Below, one piece after another: positions 1 through 8,768 of a DNA stretch of 64,000 bases. Source of the stretch: JANNAT01 sp031384605 (GTDB lineage Bacteria > Pseudomonadota > Alphaproteobacteria > Rhodobacterales > Rhodobacteraceae); the NCBI GenBank assembly GCA_031384605.1, contig JANNAT010000087.1:18658-82657 (forward strand), given 5' to 3'. Numbering within the stretch: position 1 is the first letter of the stretch; every line of letters starts with the position of its first letter. A model generated the notes under the pieces. That model did not search any database. It was not told where the DNA came from and saw nothing but the letters and a program-made list of their open reading frames with translations. The position numbers and the translations under genes were made by a program.

Positions 1-35
1 CGGATCACTGCCGCCTTGCATCGCCACTTTGCCCG

Positions 36-467
36 TCATTCCTGCCGTTGCCCTTGAAGATAGCACAACACTGCGGCGCTGAGATGGCTACTGGGCGGGC
101 CAAGAACAAGATCAATCGGGATGCCTGCGATAGAAACGTGGCGTCGCGGTGGCAACCGATCAGTTTCGTTCTGATCAAGATCAACAACCAATGATAATTT
201 GGCTTGGGGCAAGGCGCTGAGGCGCAAAATTCCAATGCCCCGCGCTTCAATCAACCCGTGGATGGGCTGCGGGCTGCGGGCAATGGCCATTCCGTTTTCA
301 ACGGTGATTTCGGTGCGGTCGTCTGCCACCAGGCTAGCGCCAAGCGCTATCAACTGCAATGCAAGCGATGACTTTCCCGCGCCGGACGCACCAAGGATCA
401 ACACGCCCTTGTCATGAACGGCAACGCAACTTGCATGCAGGATCAAATTGTCCTGCACGGCAATCAC
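36..467 (-). CDS. hprK: HPr kinase/phosphorylase, short alphaproteobacterial form
   Basis: The 143-residue protein matches only the C-terminal kinase half of classical HprK (about 310 residues). It has a Walker A loop GASGAGKSS near residues 26-34, an ADDRTEI segment near 48-54 and the HprK-type EARGIGI stretch near 74-80. In this bacterial class the short form phosphorylates HPr of a regulatory PTS that does not transport sugar. The start overlaps the chvG stop by four bases (ATGA), so the two are translationally coupled with the sensor pair upstream. The chvI-chvG-hprK order is familiar in alphaproteobacteria, where rapZ and PTS genes usually follow; any such genes lie beyond base 1. Confidence 0.93.
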   Translation of the reverse strand: MIAVQDNLILHASCVAVHDKGVLILGASGAGKSSLALQLIALGASLVADDRTEITVENGMAIARSPQPIHGLIEARGIGILRLSALPQAKLSLVVDLDQNETDRLPPRRHVSIAGIPIDLVLGPPSSHLSAAVLCYLQGQRQE

Positions 468-2155
468 ACCGGCAGACCCACCACGAACCGCGCGCCCAGC
501 GGGTCAGACGTGGCATCGGCATTGGTGGGGCGAATGTTTTCAGCCCAGATAACACCGCCATGCGCCTCGACGATCTGCTTTGAGATCGCAAGACCCAAGC
601 CCGAATGATTGCCAAAATCGTTCGATGGGCGTTCGGAGTAAAACCGGGTGAACACTTTGGTCAGCGCCTGTTCGGGAATGCCGGGGCCGGTGTCTTCGAC
701 CACGATCAGCACGCGGTTTTCACGCCGCCGCAGCCACACCCGCACCGCATCGCCATCTTCGCAAAATGACACGGCGTTGGTGATCAAGTTAACGAACACT
801 TGGGCAAGACGCCCTTCCAACCCATGCACTTTTATCGCATCCGTCGGGAAATCAGTAATGAATTCAATGCCTTTCGTCTTGGCTTGCTGACCCAGATATT
901 CGGTCAGATTGCCAAGGGTTTTGACAAGATTAAATTCTTCTTCTTCTTCTTTGACCAGTTCGGAATCCAGCCGCGATGCGTTTGAGATATCACTGACCAA
1001 GCGATCAAGTCGGCGAACATCGTGTTCAATAACTTCGATAAGGCGCTCTCGCTGGTCGTCGCGCTTGGCCATCCGCAACGTGCCAACTGCCGATTGCAGG
1101 CTGGCCAGTGGATTTTTAATCTCGTGGCTGACGTCGGCGGCAAATTGTTCGTTGGCGTCGATCCGGTCGTATAGGGCGGTTACCATCCCGCGCATCGCAA
1201 TCGACAGGCGACCGATTTCATCGGGCCGCGCTGTCAGATCGGGTATGCGCACACGGCCCGGCGACATTTTGCGTGCGTCGCGGTCACGGCTTAGTTCTGC
1301 CGCTGCGGCAAGATCAGAAAGTGGATTGGCGATTGTCGATGCCAGCACCAATGACAGGCCAATCGACACCAGCAAGGCGATGACAAACATTTGCAAAACC
1401 TGCTCGCGTTCATAGCGCACCAACCGATCCAGTTCACCCTCGGCTGAGGTGAGCACGATCGCGCCAATAACTTGCCCAGACGATAAAACCGGTGTCACCA
1501 CTGAAAACAGCGGCCCGCCCGCCGCGCCGCGCCCGGTATTCACTGCCGTTTTGCCGCCAAGGGCCAATGAATACAGATCCTGCGCCAAAGTTTTGCTGCT
1601 TACAGCCGCGCTTTTGCTTTTATCCGAGCCGATAAGACCCGAGACACTTTCCCAGATAACATTCAAAAAATCGGTGATGATGGTTGATCGCTCGGTTTGC
1701 GACATTCCACCCACTTCGCGGGCCTGCCCCACACCTTGCGCCACCAAAATGCCCGTTGGATCGAACAAAAAGACTTCGACACCCGGGCCGATACCCAGTT
1801 GGTCCAAGCTGCGCGGAAGTTGCCCGCCAGTGGGTTGGGCAGCAGTCTGCACAACATTTGCAATAAGTTGGGCTTCTGTGATCAGACCTTGTTCGCGCTG
1901 CAGCACAAGACTGTCGCGGAACGGATTCATAAACAAAACGCCCGCCACCAGAATGACCAGCGCCATCAGATTAAAGACAATAATCTTTCGCGCCAAAGGC
2001 GAGCGGTTCAGCGAAAAAAACCCGCGTTTGCGTCGCCCTTGCCGAAGGCCGGTATCAGCGATGGCTGCGGGGGATACCCAGTCTTCGCCCAACAACACTT
2101 CGCCCGGCTTGATGCCGGTGGTGTTTTTCATAAAGATCTGTGGAATCGCGGTCAT
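464..2155 (-). CDS. chvG: Sensor histidine kinase ChvG
   Basis: This 563-residue inner-membrane histidine kinase has a first membrane helix near residues 58-77, a periplasmic sensor region of about 175 residues, and a second helix near 254-276. A HAMP linker follows, then a HisKA domain with the phospho-acceptor in SHEIKNPL (His344), then an ATPase domain with DTGPGIP and the FTRFYSERP lid region. It is the partner of ChvI, whose gene ends nine bases upstream. ChvG/ExoS kinases respond to acid or envelope stress and control envelope, exopolysaccharide and central carbon genes in rhizobia and Caulobacter. The divergent pckA next to the operon fits the family arrangement. The signal sensed here is unknown. 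Confidence 0.93.
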   Translation of the reverse strand: MTAIPQIFMKNTTGIKPGEVLLGEDWVSPAAIADTGLRQGRRKRGFFSLNRSPLARKIIVFNLMALVILVAGVLFMNPFRDSLVLQREQGLITEAQLIANVVQTAAQPTGGQLPRSLDQLGIGPGVEVFLFDPTGILVAQGVGQAREVGGMSQTERSTIITDFLNVIWESVSGLIGSDKSKSAAVSSKTLAQDLYSLALGGKTAVNTGRGAAGGPLFSVVTPVLSSGQVIGAIVLTSAEGELDRLVRYEREQVLQMFVIALLVSIGLSLVLASTIANPLSDLAAAAELSRDRDARKMSPGRVRIPDLTARPDEIGRLSIAMRGMVTALYDRIDANEQFAADVSHEIKNPLASLQSAVGTLRMAKRDDQRERLIEVIEHDVRRLDRLVSDISNASRLDSELVKEEEEEFNLVKTLGNLTEYLGQQAKTKGIEFITDFPTDAIKVHGLEGRLAQVFVNLITNAVSFCEDGDAVRVWLRRRENRVLIVVEDTGPGIPEQALTKVFTRFYSERPSNDFGNHSGLGLAISKQIVEAHGGVIWAENIRPTNADATSDPLGARFVVGLPV

Positions 2156-2164
2156 TCTTCGCGA

Positions 2165-2866
2165 TCATTCTTCGTTGTAACGATAACCAATGCCATACAG
2201 CGTTTCGATGGCCGAGAAATCATCATCCACCGCACGCATTTTCTTGCGCAGGCGTTTGATATGGCTGTCGATGGTGCGGTCGTCGACATAGACCTGATCA
2301 TCGTAAGCCACATCCATCAACTGATCGCGGCTTTTCACAAAGCCAGGACGCTGCGCCAAGGCCTGCAACAGCATGAATTCGGTGACGGTCAGCGATACAT
2401 CAAGACCCTTCCAGGCCACCGAGTGGCGCAACGGGTCCATCCGCAGATGGCCGCGTTCCATGATCTTGGTTTCTTCAGTCACTGCCACTTCACCCGTGGC
2501 AATCGCCTCATTCCGGCGCAACAGCGCACGGATGCGTTCGACCAGCAGACGCTGCGAGAACGGCTTTTTGACGTAGTCATCGGCCCCCATGCGCAGGCCG
2601 AGAACTTCGTCAATCTCATCGTCTTTCGACGTCAGGAAAATCACCGGCATCTGGGTTTTCTGCCGCAGGCGTTGCAACAGATCCATCCCATCCATCCGGG
2701 GCATCTTTATGTCCAGCACGGCCATATCGGGCATGCGGCGGTTGAAGGCATCCAACGCGGATTGCCCGTCGTTGAAGGTTTCAACTTCGAACCCCTCTGC
2801 CTCAAGAGTCATCGAAACGGACGTCAGGATATTCCTGTCGTCGTCTACAAGGGCGATCCTTGCCAT
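2165..2866 (-). CDS. chvI: Response regulator ChvI (OmpR family)
   Basis: The protein has 233 residues: an N-terminal receiver domain with the acidic pocket DDD near residues 8-10, the phospho-acceptor Asp52 in LDIKMPRMDG, and a conserved KPF Lys near residue 102. A C-terminal winged-helix DNA-binding domain follows, ending in the RVxGxGY-like IETLYGIGYRYN. It is the first gene of the chvI-chvG-hprK operon, nine bases upstream of chvG. Phosphorylation by ChvG should switch its DNA binding. It diverges from pckA across a 373-base intergenic region that must contain both promoters. Confidence 0.94.
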   Translation of the reverse strand: MARIALVDDDRNILTSVSMTLEAEGFEVETFNDGQSALDAFNRRMPDMAVLDIKMPRMDGMDLLQRLRQKTQMPVIFLTSKDDEIDEVLGLRMGADDYVKKPFSQRLLVERIRALLRRNEAIATGEVAVTEETKIMERGHLRMDPLRHSVAWKGLDVSLTVTEFMLLQALAQRPGFVKSRDQLMDVAYDDQVYVDDRTIDSHIKRLRKKMRAVDDDFSAIETLYGIGYRYNEE

Positions 2867-3239
2867 ATTTGGGCTTCCCTATTCTGCTCGGCTTGCCTGA
2901 TTTTTACCTACACTCTGGTTTTCGCGCCAAGGAATCAACTGTTATGTGCGAATCACCCCGGCATACTGACTCCATCAGCCCCTAAATTTCCAAAGGAATG
3001 GCTAATTTGCCGCAGTTTTGCGCGAAACGGGCTGGGTGTCGAATTTCTTTTCCAATGGTTGCGCTAACCTTTCGGTGGTTGCGCTAACGAATTCAATCCG
3101 CACTATTCCCAGAAAAAACTGTGTGTTATGGCAAATATAGGGGTCGGCGTGCTACCCCTGCCGCTGGCAACCCTTTGGTCCGGGTGCCGAATTTCAGACA
3201 TCTAACCGCCTTTCGAGAGCGGTGCAGGGAGCTTGCACT
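2867..3239. promoter_or_regulatory. chvI/pckA divergent intergenic region with 13-bp tandem repeat
   Basis: The 373 bases between the chvI and pckA starts carry no convincing gene. The sequence TGGTTGCGCTAAC occurs twice, at 3056-3068 and 3076-3088. The start-to-start spacing is exactly 20 bp, about two helical turns. Each copy followed by its next base reads close to GGTT-(N)5-AACC with a central CG, the general look of LacI-family operators. In Sinorhizobium a LacI-family protein, PckR, controls pckA, so a similar regulator is a reasonable but untested candidate. No clear sigma-70 promoter was assigned. Confidence 0.55.
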
Positions 3240-4838
3240 ATGCAAATCGGCCGCGTGAACCCACATCGAAAACTTGAAGATCAAGGCATCACAGGGTTGG
3301 GGCGCGTGTACTACAATTATCTGGAGCCTGCGCTTGTAGAGGCCGCAGTTGCGCGTGGCGAGGGCCGCCTTGGGCGCGGCGGCGCGTTTTTATGCGCGAC
3401 GGGAAAATTTACGGGGCGGTCCCCGAAAGACAAATTCGTGGTGCGCACGCCGTCGGTGGAAAACACCATTTGGTGGGAAAACAACGCCGCAATGGCCCCT
3501 GCCGCGTTTGATCTGCTGCATGCCGATATGTTGGCCCATATGAAAGGGCGTGATTACTTTGTGCAGGATTTGTTTGGCGGGGCTGATCCGGTGCATCGGC
3601 TGGACGTGCGGATGGTAACCGAACTGGCCTGGCATGGGCTGTTCATTCGGCATTTGCTGCGCCGCCCTGAACGCGCCGCGCTGGACGGCTTTGTTCCCGA
3701 TTGGACCGTGATCAACTGCCCCAGCTTTGAGGCGGACCCTGAACGACATGGCTGCCGGACATCCACCGTGGTTGCGCTGAACTTCGACAAAAAGCTGATC
3801 CTGATCGCCAACACCGCCTATGCGGGTGAGAATAAGAAAGCGGTGTTCACGCTGCTGAACTATTTGTTGCCAGAGGCGGGCGTGATGCCGATGCATTGCT
3901 CGGCCAACCACGCCATTGGCAATCCGGTGGATACGGCGGTGTTCTTTGGGCTGTCGGGCACCGGGAAAACCACCTTGTCCGCCGACCCGTCGCGCACCTT
4001 GATTGGCGATGATGAACATGGCTGGTCAGATCGCGGCACCTTCAATTTTGAAGGCGGCTGCTATGCCAAAACCATCAATCTGAGCGCGGTGGCAGAGCCT
4101 GCGATTTACGCCACCACGTCGTGCTTTGGCACCGTCGTGGAAAACATGGTTTATGACCCTGACACGTTAGAGATCGACTTTGATGATGACAGTCTGACGG
4201 CCAACACCCGCTGTGCCTATCCGCTGGACTATATCTCTAATGCCTCGGCCACGGGGTTGGGGGGGCATCCGCGCAACGTCATCATGCTGACCTGCGATGC
4301 GTTTGGCGTGTTGCCGCCGATTGCGCGGCTGACGCCTGCGCAGGCGATGTATCACTTTTTGTCTGGCTTTACGTCCAAGGTGGCGGGCACCGAGCGGGGC
4401 GTGACCGAACCCGTGCCAACCTTCAGCACCTGTTTTGGCGCGCCCTTTATGCCGCGCCGTCCTGAGGTTTATGGCAAGTTGCTGCAAGCCAAGATTGCCA
4501 AGCACGGGGCGACGTGTTGGCTGGTGAATACCGGCTGGACGGGTGGGGCTTACGGTGTTGGCCGCCGCATGCCGATCAAAGCGACGCGGGCGCTGTTGAC
4601 CGCGGCTTTGGAGGGAAGCCTTTCAGCAGGCGGATTTCGGCGCGATCCGAATTTTGGCTTTGAAGTTCCGGGGGCCGTGGCGGGGGTGGATGGTGCGCTG
4701 CTGAACCCGCGCCAGACATGGGCCGACGGGGCCGCCTATGATGCGCAGGCCCGCAAGTTGGTTGCGATGTTTGCGACCAATTTTGGCCAATACGTGCCGT
4801 TCATTGATGCAGACGTAAAGGCGGCGGCGATTGGGTAG
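3240..4838 (+). CDS. pckA: Phosphoenolpyruvate carboxykinase (ATP)
   Basis: PckA converts oxaloacetate and ATP to phosphoenolpyruvate, the first committed step of gluconeogenesis. The 532-residue cytosolic protein shows FTGRSPKDK in the substrate-binding region, the kinase-1a loop GLSGTGKTTLSADP, the metal-site stretch IGDDEHGW, and the adenine-binding NTGWTGGAYGVG. The chosen start is ATG 3240, preceded by AGGGAG eight bases upstream. A GTG at 3222 would add only six residues. The gene diverges from chvI, as in other alphaproteobacteria. A tandem 13-bp repeat about 150-185 bases upstream is a candidate operator. Confidence 0.96.
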   Translation: MQIGRVNPHRKLEDQGITGLGRVYYNYLEPALVEAAVARGEGRLGRGGAFLCATGKFTGRSPKDKFVVRTPSVENTIWWENNAAMAPAAFDLLHADMLAHMKGRDYFVQDLFGGADPVHRLDVRMVTELAWHGLFIRHLLRRPERAALDGFVPDWTVINCPSFEADPERHGCRTSTVVALNFDKKLILIANTAYAGENKKAVFTLLNYLLPEAGVMPMHCSANHAIGNPVDTAVFFGLSGTGKTTLSADPSRTLIGDDEHGWSDRGTFNFEGGCYAKTINLSAVAEPAIYATTSCFGTVVENMVYDPDTLEIDFDDDSLTANTRCAYPLDYISNASATGLGGHPRNVIMLTCDAFGVLPPIARLTPAQAMYHFLSGFTSKVAGTERGVTEPVPTFSTCFGAPFMPRRPEVYGKLLQAKIAKHGATCWLVNTGWTGGAYGVGRRMPIKATRALLTAALEGSLSAGGFRRDPNFGFEVPGAVAGVDGALLNPRQTWADGAAYDAQARKLVAMFATNFGQYVPFIDADVKAAAIG

Positions 4839-4959
4839 GGTTGCCAAAGGGTGGTGAGACACGGGTCACGGATACCGCCTTTTCACCTTTCGCCCGCTGC
4901 CAAAAATTCGGTGCGACATATTAATTCTTACGGACGCTATGTATTGAATTAATATTGCG

Positions 4960-4997
4960 CTGCAGTTGCAAAAGGTTTAGCCCATTTGCAACTGCAG
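4960..4997. promoter_or_regulatory. 13-bp inverted repeat before mcd, candidate acyl-CoA regulator site
   Basis: CTGCAGTTGCAAA at 4960-4972 is matched by its exact reverse complement TTTGCAACTGCAG at 4985-4997, with 12 bases between. It lies 19 bases before the mcd start codon. No T-run follows, so a terminator for pckA is unlikely. TTTGCAA/TTGCAAA half-sites are typical of the RamB/PrpR/PccR group of short-chain acyl-CoA-sensing regulators, and PccR of Rhodobacter sphaeroides is reported to bind a TTTGCAAA-N4-TTTGCAAA motif. The spacing here is wider, so the match is to the half-site only. A 5'-UTR hairpin is the alternative. Confidence 0.6.
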
Positions 4998-5016
4998 ACT
5001 CTTAAGGACACGCGCA

Positions 5017-6684
5017 ATGGCCCATGATGGTTCCCGCCCAAATCAAACGCCACTGCTGGCCGATATTCTGGTCCTTACCGCCAATGCCCTGCCACAGGTT
5101 GACGCGATTTTTGACAGCGCGCGCGAGGTGTTGCGCGAAAAAGTAACCCACGGCGGCAAGGTTTCCGCCGCCGCGTTGGAGCAGCACCAATACGCAGCCC
5201 ATGCGTTGGCCTGGCTTGCCACCTATACGCAGGCGCTGCGGCAGATGCAGGTGTGGGCGCAGCGCTTGGCGGAGGTGGGCAAGTTCGGCGAGATGGAGCG
5301 GTTGATCCTGCAAATCGCGTTTGGCGAATATCTGTCGCAGATCGAAGGCGGCATCCCGATGAGCCAGACCGAACTGGTGCGGTTGCACGATATTGGCGCG
5401 GGGTTTGGTGGCTTTACGAATGAGGCCCGCGTTTTGATGGCGGGCGGAAATACGGCCGACGCCCGGATGCGGTTGGTCGATCTGATGCGCGAAAATGCGG
5501 GCCGCGCGACCTTTGGCGCGACAGGTCTGGACGAAGAGTTGGAAATGATCCGTGATCAGTTCCGGCGCTTTGCCGATGAACGGGTGATCCCGCATGCCCA
5601 TGGATGGCACTTGCGCGACGAATTGATCCCGATGGAGATTATTGATGCGCTGGCCGAAATGGGCGTGTTTGGCCTGACCATTCCCGAAGAATTCGGCGGC
5701 TTTGGCATGTCGAAGGCGTCTATGGTGGTGGTCTCGGAAGAATTGTCGCGTGGCTATATCGGGGTGGGATCACTGGCCACACGCAGTGAAATTGCGGCCG
5801 AATTGATCCTGTGTGGTGGCACCGAAGCGCAAAAGGCGCAGTGGTTGCCGGGGCTGGCATCGGGGGCGATTTTGCCAACGGCGGTTTTTACTGAACCCAA
5901 CACCGGATCAGATCTGGGGGCCCTGCGGACGCGGGCGGTAAAGGTGGGCGATTATTGGGCCGTTACGGGCAACAAGACATGGATCACCCATGCCGCGCGC
6001 ACCCATGTGATGACGATGCTGGCGCGCACCGATCCCGACACATCCGATTATCGCGGGCTGTCGATGTTTCTGGCCGAAAAGCTGCCGGGCACCGATGCCA
6101 TTCCTTTTCCCACGCCCGGCATGACGGGGGGCGAAATTGAGGTGCTGGGTTACCGGGGGATGAAAGAATACGAACTGGCGTTTGATGACTTTGCGGTGAA
6201 AGGCGAAAACCTGTTGGGCGGCGTGCCGGGGCAAGGGTTCAAGCAGTTGATGCAAACCTTTGAATCGGCGCGGATTCAGACGGCGGCGCGGGCGGTGGGC
6301 GTCGCGCAATCGGCGCTGGAGCTGGGGATGTCTTACGCCACCGACCGCAAACAATTCGGCAAATCACTGATCGAATTCCCGCGTGTGGCGGGCAAACTGG
6401 CGCTGATGGCGGTGGAAATCATGGTGGCGCGACAGTTGACGTATTTCTCGGCTTGGCAAAAAGACCACGATAAACGCTGTGATCTAGAGGCGGGCATGGC
6501 CAAACTGCTGGGCGCACGGGTGGCATGGTCGGCGGCGGACAATGCGCTGCAAATCCATGGCGGGAATGGGTTTGCGTTGGAATATCAGATCAGCCGGATT
6601 TTATGCGATGCGCGGATTTTGAATATTTTCGAAGGGGCCGCCGAGATTCAGGCAACAGTGATTGCGCGGCGGCTGTTGGATTAA
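5017..6684 (+). CDS. mcd: (2S)-Methylsuccinyl-CoA dehydrogenase
   Basis: This 555-residue flavoprotein belongs to the acyl-CoA dehydrogenase family but has an extra N-terminal domain of about 170 residues. That extension and overall length are characteristic of Mcd, the enzyme oxidising methylsuccinyl-CoA to mesaconyl-CoA in the ethylmalonyl-CoA pathway of acetate assimilation. The dehydrogenase part shows TEPNTGSDLG, the FAD-site stretch TGNKTWITHA, the DRKQFGKSL region, and IFEGAAEIQ close to the C-terminus, where many family members carry their catalytic Glu. A Shine-Dalgarno AAGGA precedes ATG 5017. The paired TTGCAAA sites just upstream agree with control by an acyl-CoA-sensing regulator. 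A generic acyl-CoA dehydrogenase is less likely because of the length. Confidence 0.83.
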   Translation: MAHDGSRPNQTPLLADILVLTANALPQVDAIFDSAREVLREKVTHGGKVSAAALEQHQYAAHALAWLATYTQALRQMQVWAQRLAEVGKFGEMERLILQIAFGEYLSQIEGGIPMSQTELVRLHDIGAGFGGFTNEARVLMAGGNTADARMRLVDLMRENAGRATFGATGLDEELEMIRDQFRRFADERVIPHAHGWHLRDELIPMEIIDALAEMGVFGLTIPEEFGGFGMSKASMVVVSEELSRGYIGVGSLATRSEIAAELILCGGTEAQKAQWLPGLASGAILPTAVFTEPNTGSDLGALRTRAVKVGDYWAVTGNKTWITHAARTHVMTMLARTDPDTSDYRGLSMFLAEKLPGTDAIPFPTPGMTGGEIEVLGYRGMKEYELAFDDFAVKGENLLGGVPGQGFKQLMQTFESARIQTAARAVGVAQSALELGMSYATDRKQFGKSLIEFPRVAGKLALMAVEIMVARQLTYFSAWQKDHDKRCDLEAGMAKLLGARVAWSAADNALQIHGGNGFALEYQISRILCDARILNIFEGAAEIQATVIARRLLD

Positions 6685-7898
6685 ACCCCGCCCCGTGACG
6701 GACGCTGGGTGCCAAGGCGGGGATGCAATTGGCCCGCGATAACATATGCCGCTGCAAATCCTGCACCAGACGCCGCAAAGATAAACCCGAGTGGGGCCAC
6801 CATCAACACCAATGCCGCCGCCGCAGGGGTGGCGATGCCAGACACGTCGCGAAAGCTGGAATACACCGCAGCCATTTCTGCCCGCTGCGATGGTTTGACC
6901 GACATCATAAATGGCAAGCCCCCCACCACATCCAACATCACCAGACCGAACGATCCCAGAAACAACACCGCCATCGCCAGCCACGGCAGGGGCGACAAAA
7001 CCGTCGCCGCACTGAACATCACGGCGCAATAGATCAGCGCCGCGCGCAATGTCACCCGAACTGACTGCTTGCGCACCCAAGCCGCCATGAACGGCGACAA
7101 CAGCAGCGTGGCGTTGGTGACGGACAACATAACCCCACCCAATTTATCCCCCAACCCGCTTTCGATACAAAAGATCGGCACATAAACCACATAAACCCAC
7201 CAGCCACAGCTGCGGATTACCGCAAACAGCCATCCCGCAATCAACCGCGGCTGCGCAAAAAACGGCCCCAGATAGGCCAGTGGGTTCACGGCCGGGCCCT
7301 TCGCGCGGGTGATTTGCTTGCCATTGCCCAGTCGCAAATACCAAAACACCGCCAGTTGAATAGCGGCAAACACCGCAGCGATCACAAACGGCAGCGGCCC
7401 CCACACGCCCCACAGCCAAACGCCCGACATTGGCCCAATCGCCCAAGGTGCCGCCGCATAGACCATTTGCAGGCTTTGGGTTTGGCCCAGTTTCGCACGC
7501 GGCACGTAGTCCAGCACATAGGCGTTAAAGCAGACAAAGCAGGTGACGGTGGCGATGCCCATGACCAGAATGCCCAATTGCACCGACAGTTGCGTGCCGA
7601 TCACAAACAACACCATCGAGATCAGATAAAACACGCAGCCCGCGCTATAAACCCAACGGCGTGGCCAGATCGTCGTCAGGCGCGGCACCAGCAGGCCCCA
7701 GATCAGCGTGATCACCCCGGCAATCAGATAAACCCGCGACAGGTTTTGCGCCGAACCGAACGCCGCATAAACCGCCAGCGGAATCGTCGCGATCAATATA
7801 CCGCGCACCGCCGCCTCTAGCCCCGCCAGCAAGGCAAAATGCTGAATTTTCGGCGTGGGCGAATGCTTTAGGTCAAGGGGAATATAACGCAAGGCCAT
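6681..7898 (-). CDS. MFS transporter
   Basis: The 405-residue protein has about twelve hydrophobic helices split by a hydrophilic middle loop (GNGKQITRAKG, near residues 215-225), the arrangement of a major facilitator superfamily carrier in the inner membrane. The first half contains an RLTTIWPRRWVYSAG loop in the position of the usual MFS cytoplasmic motif. Substrate cannot be inferred. It is convergent with mcd, and the two TAA stop codons overlap within the shared TTAA at 6681-6684. The gene downstream of its start on the same strand is recO, which lies upstream in transcription. Confidence 0.8.
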   Translation of the reverse strand: MALRYIPLDLKHSPTPKIQHFALLAGLEAAVRGILIATIPLAVYAAFGSAQNLSRVYLIAGVITLIWGLLVPRLTTIWPRRWVYSAGCVFYLISMVLFVIGTQLSVQLGILVMGIATVTCFVCFNAYVLDYVPRAKLGQTQSLQMVYAAAPWAIGPMSGVWLWGVWGPLPFVIAAVFAAIQLAVFWYLRLGNGKQITRAKGPAVNPLAYLGPFFAQPRLIAGWLFAVIRSCGWWVYVVYVPIFCIESGLGDKLGGVMLSVTNATLLLSPFMAAWVRKQSVRVTLRAALIYCAVMFSAATVLSPLPWLAMAVLFLGSFGLVMLDVVGGLPFMMSVKPSQRAEMAAVYSSFRDVSGIATPAAAALVLMVAPLGFIFAASGAGFAAAYVIAGQLHPRLGTQRPSRGGV

Positions 7899-7970
7899 GA
7901 TCGTCTCATTTGGTTGTCTTCTTGCAGTGCCGTCTGCACCAGAGCCGACATTACCCGCCCGTCCGCGACT

Positions 7971-8690
7971 TTATGTCCGGGAAAGCAGGTTCAACAGCCG
8001 CCCGCGCGCTTCGGGCAGCGGGCGGCCGTTCAGTGTGGGTTCCAGACAGCGGTTCAGAAAATGCCCGGTGATCACCAAACCTTGGGCGATTTCCATGGCG
8101 CTAGCCCTGCCTTGGCCCAGCATGGCCGCCGGCAAAGGCATCAAGCGATCCGCCCAATCGCCAGCACCTTTGCGACTGACCGCGCGGCCAGATCTGGGGC
8201 TGACAAAGGCCAAATCATCACGGCTGCCTGTCACCGCACAACTGCCCAGATCAAGGGCAAAGCCCAGTTCTTCCAGCAACAGCAACTCCCACCGCAGATA
8301 CTGCGGCGGCCAATCTGCGCCGGCAGCCAGATCATCCAGCAACGCCATCGTCATGCGCCACAAAAGGGGATGCGGTTCGCGTTCGGGCAAGCCCACATGC
8401 AGCAGCGCACACACCGCGTTCAGCCCCGCCAGCGCCAACCGGTCCGACAAGATCGCCGCCCGGCTGCGCAAGGGTTCAGCGGTAAAGCTGCCGATGTGGT
8501 CGTCCAGCCGCGCGCGCCAAGTCACGTCTATCTGACTGCCGGGTTGCAGCATCGCGGCCATCTTGCGCGAAGCCCCGCCCCGCACAACCCCGGCATGGCG
8601 CCCATGCGCCGCCGTAAACACCTCGATGATTGCCGACGCTTCACCATGCAACCGCATAGACAACAGCGCCCCTTCGTCCCGCCATTCCAT
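7971..8690 (-). CDS. recO: DNA repair protein RecO
   Basis: RecO helps load RecA onto single-stranded DNA during RecFOR recombinational repair. The 239-residue protein opens with the family's OB-fold start (MEWRDEGALLSMRLHGE) and the HAGVVRGGASRK basic loop. The helical middle follows (YLRWELLLLEELGFALDL), typical of RecO. The usual zinc CxxC pairs are not all visible: the CAVTGSRDDLAFVSPRSGRAVS segment keeps one Cys of the family region, as in several alphaproteobacterial RecO proteins. It diverges from the Pr6Pr-family gene across 78 bases. Confidence 0.9.
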   Translation of the reverse strand: MEWRDEGALLSMRLHGEASAIIEVFTAAHGRHAGVVRGGASRKMAAMLQPGSQIDVTWRARLDDHIGSFTAEPLRSRAAILSDRLALAGLNAVCALLHVGLPEREPHPLLWRMTMALLDDLAAGADWPPQYLRWELLLLEELGFALDLGSCAVTGSRDDLAFVSPRSGRAVSRKGAGDWADRLMPLPAAMLGQGRASAMEIAQGLVITGHFLNRCLEPTLNGRPLPEARGRLLNLLSRT

Positions 8691-8768
8691 CAGGGGACTA
8701 TCGGGCGGGCGGGTGGATCAGTCCAGCCCCCCTTGTAAAACAGCGGCGGCTGATAGCAGATTGACGGT

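Noticed and set aside
1697..3067. Long open frame antisense to chvG and chvI
   Set aside because: It lies wholly opposite two well-supported genes, has no domain-like motif, and is explained by GC-rich codon bias.
4960..4997. Inverted repeat as a pckA terminator
   Set aside because: No T-run follows either arm and it is 120 bases after the stop; an operator is a better reading.
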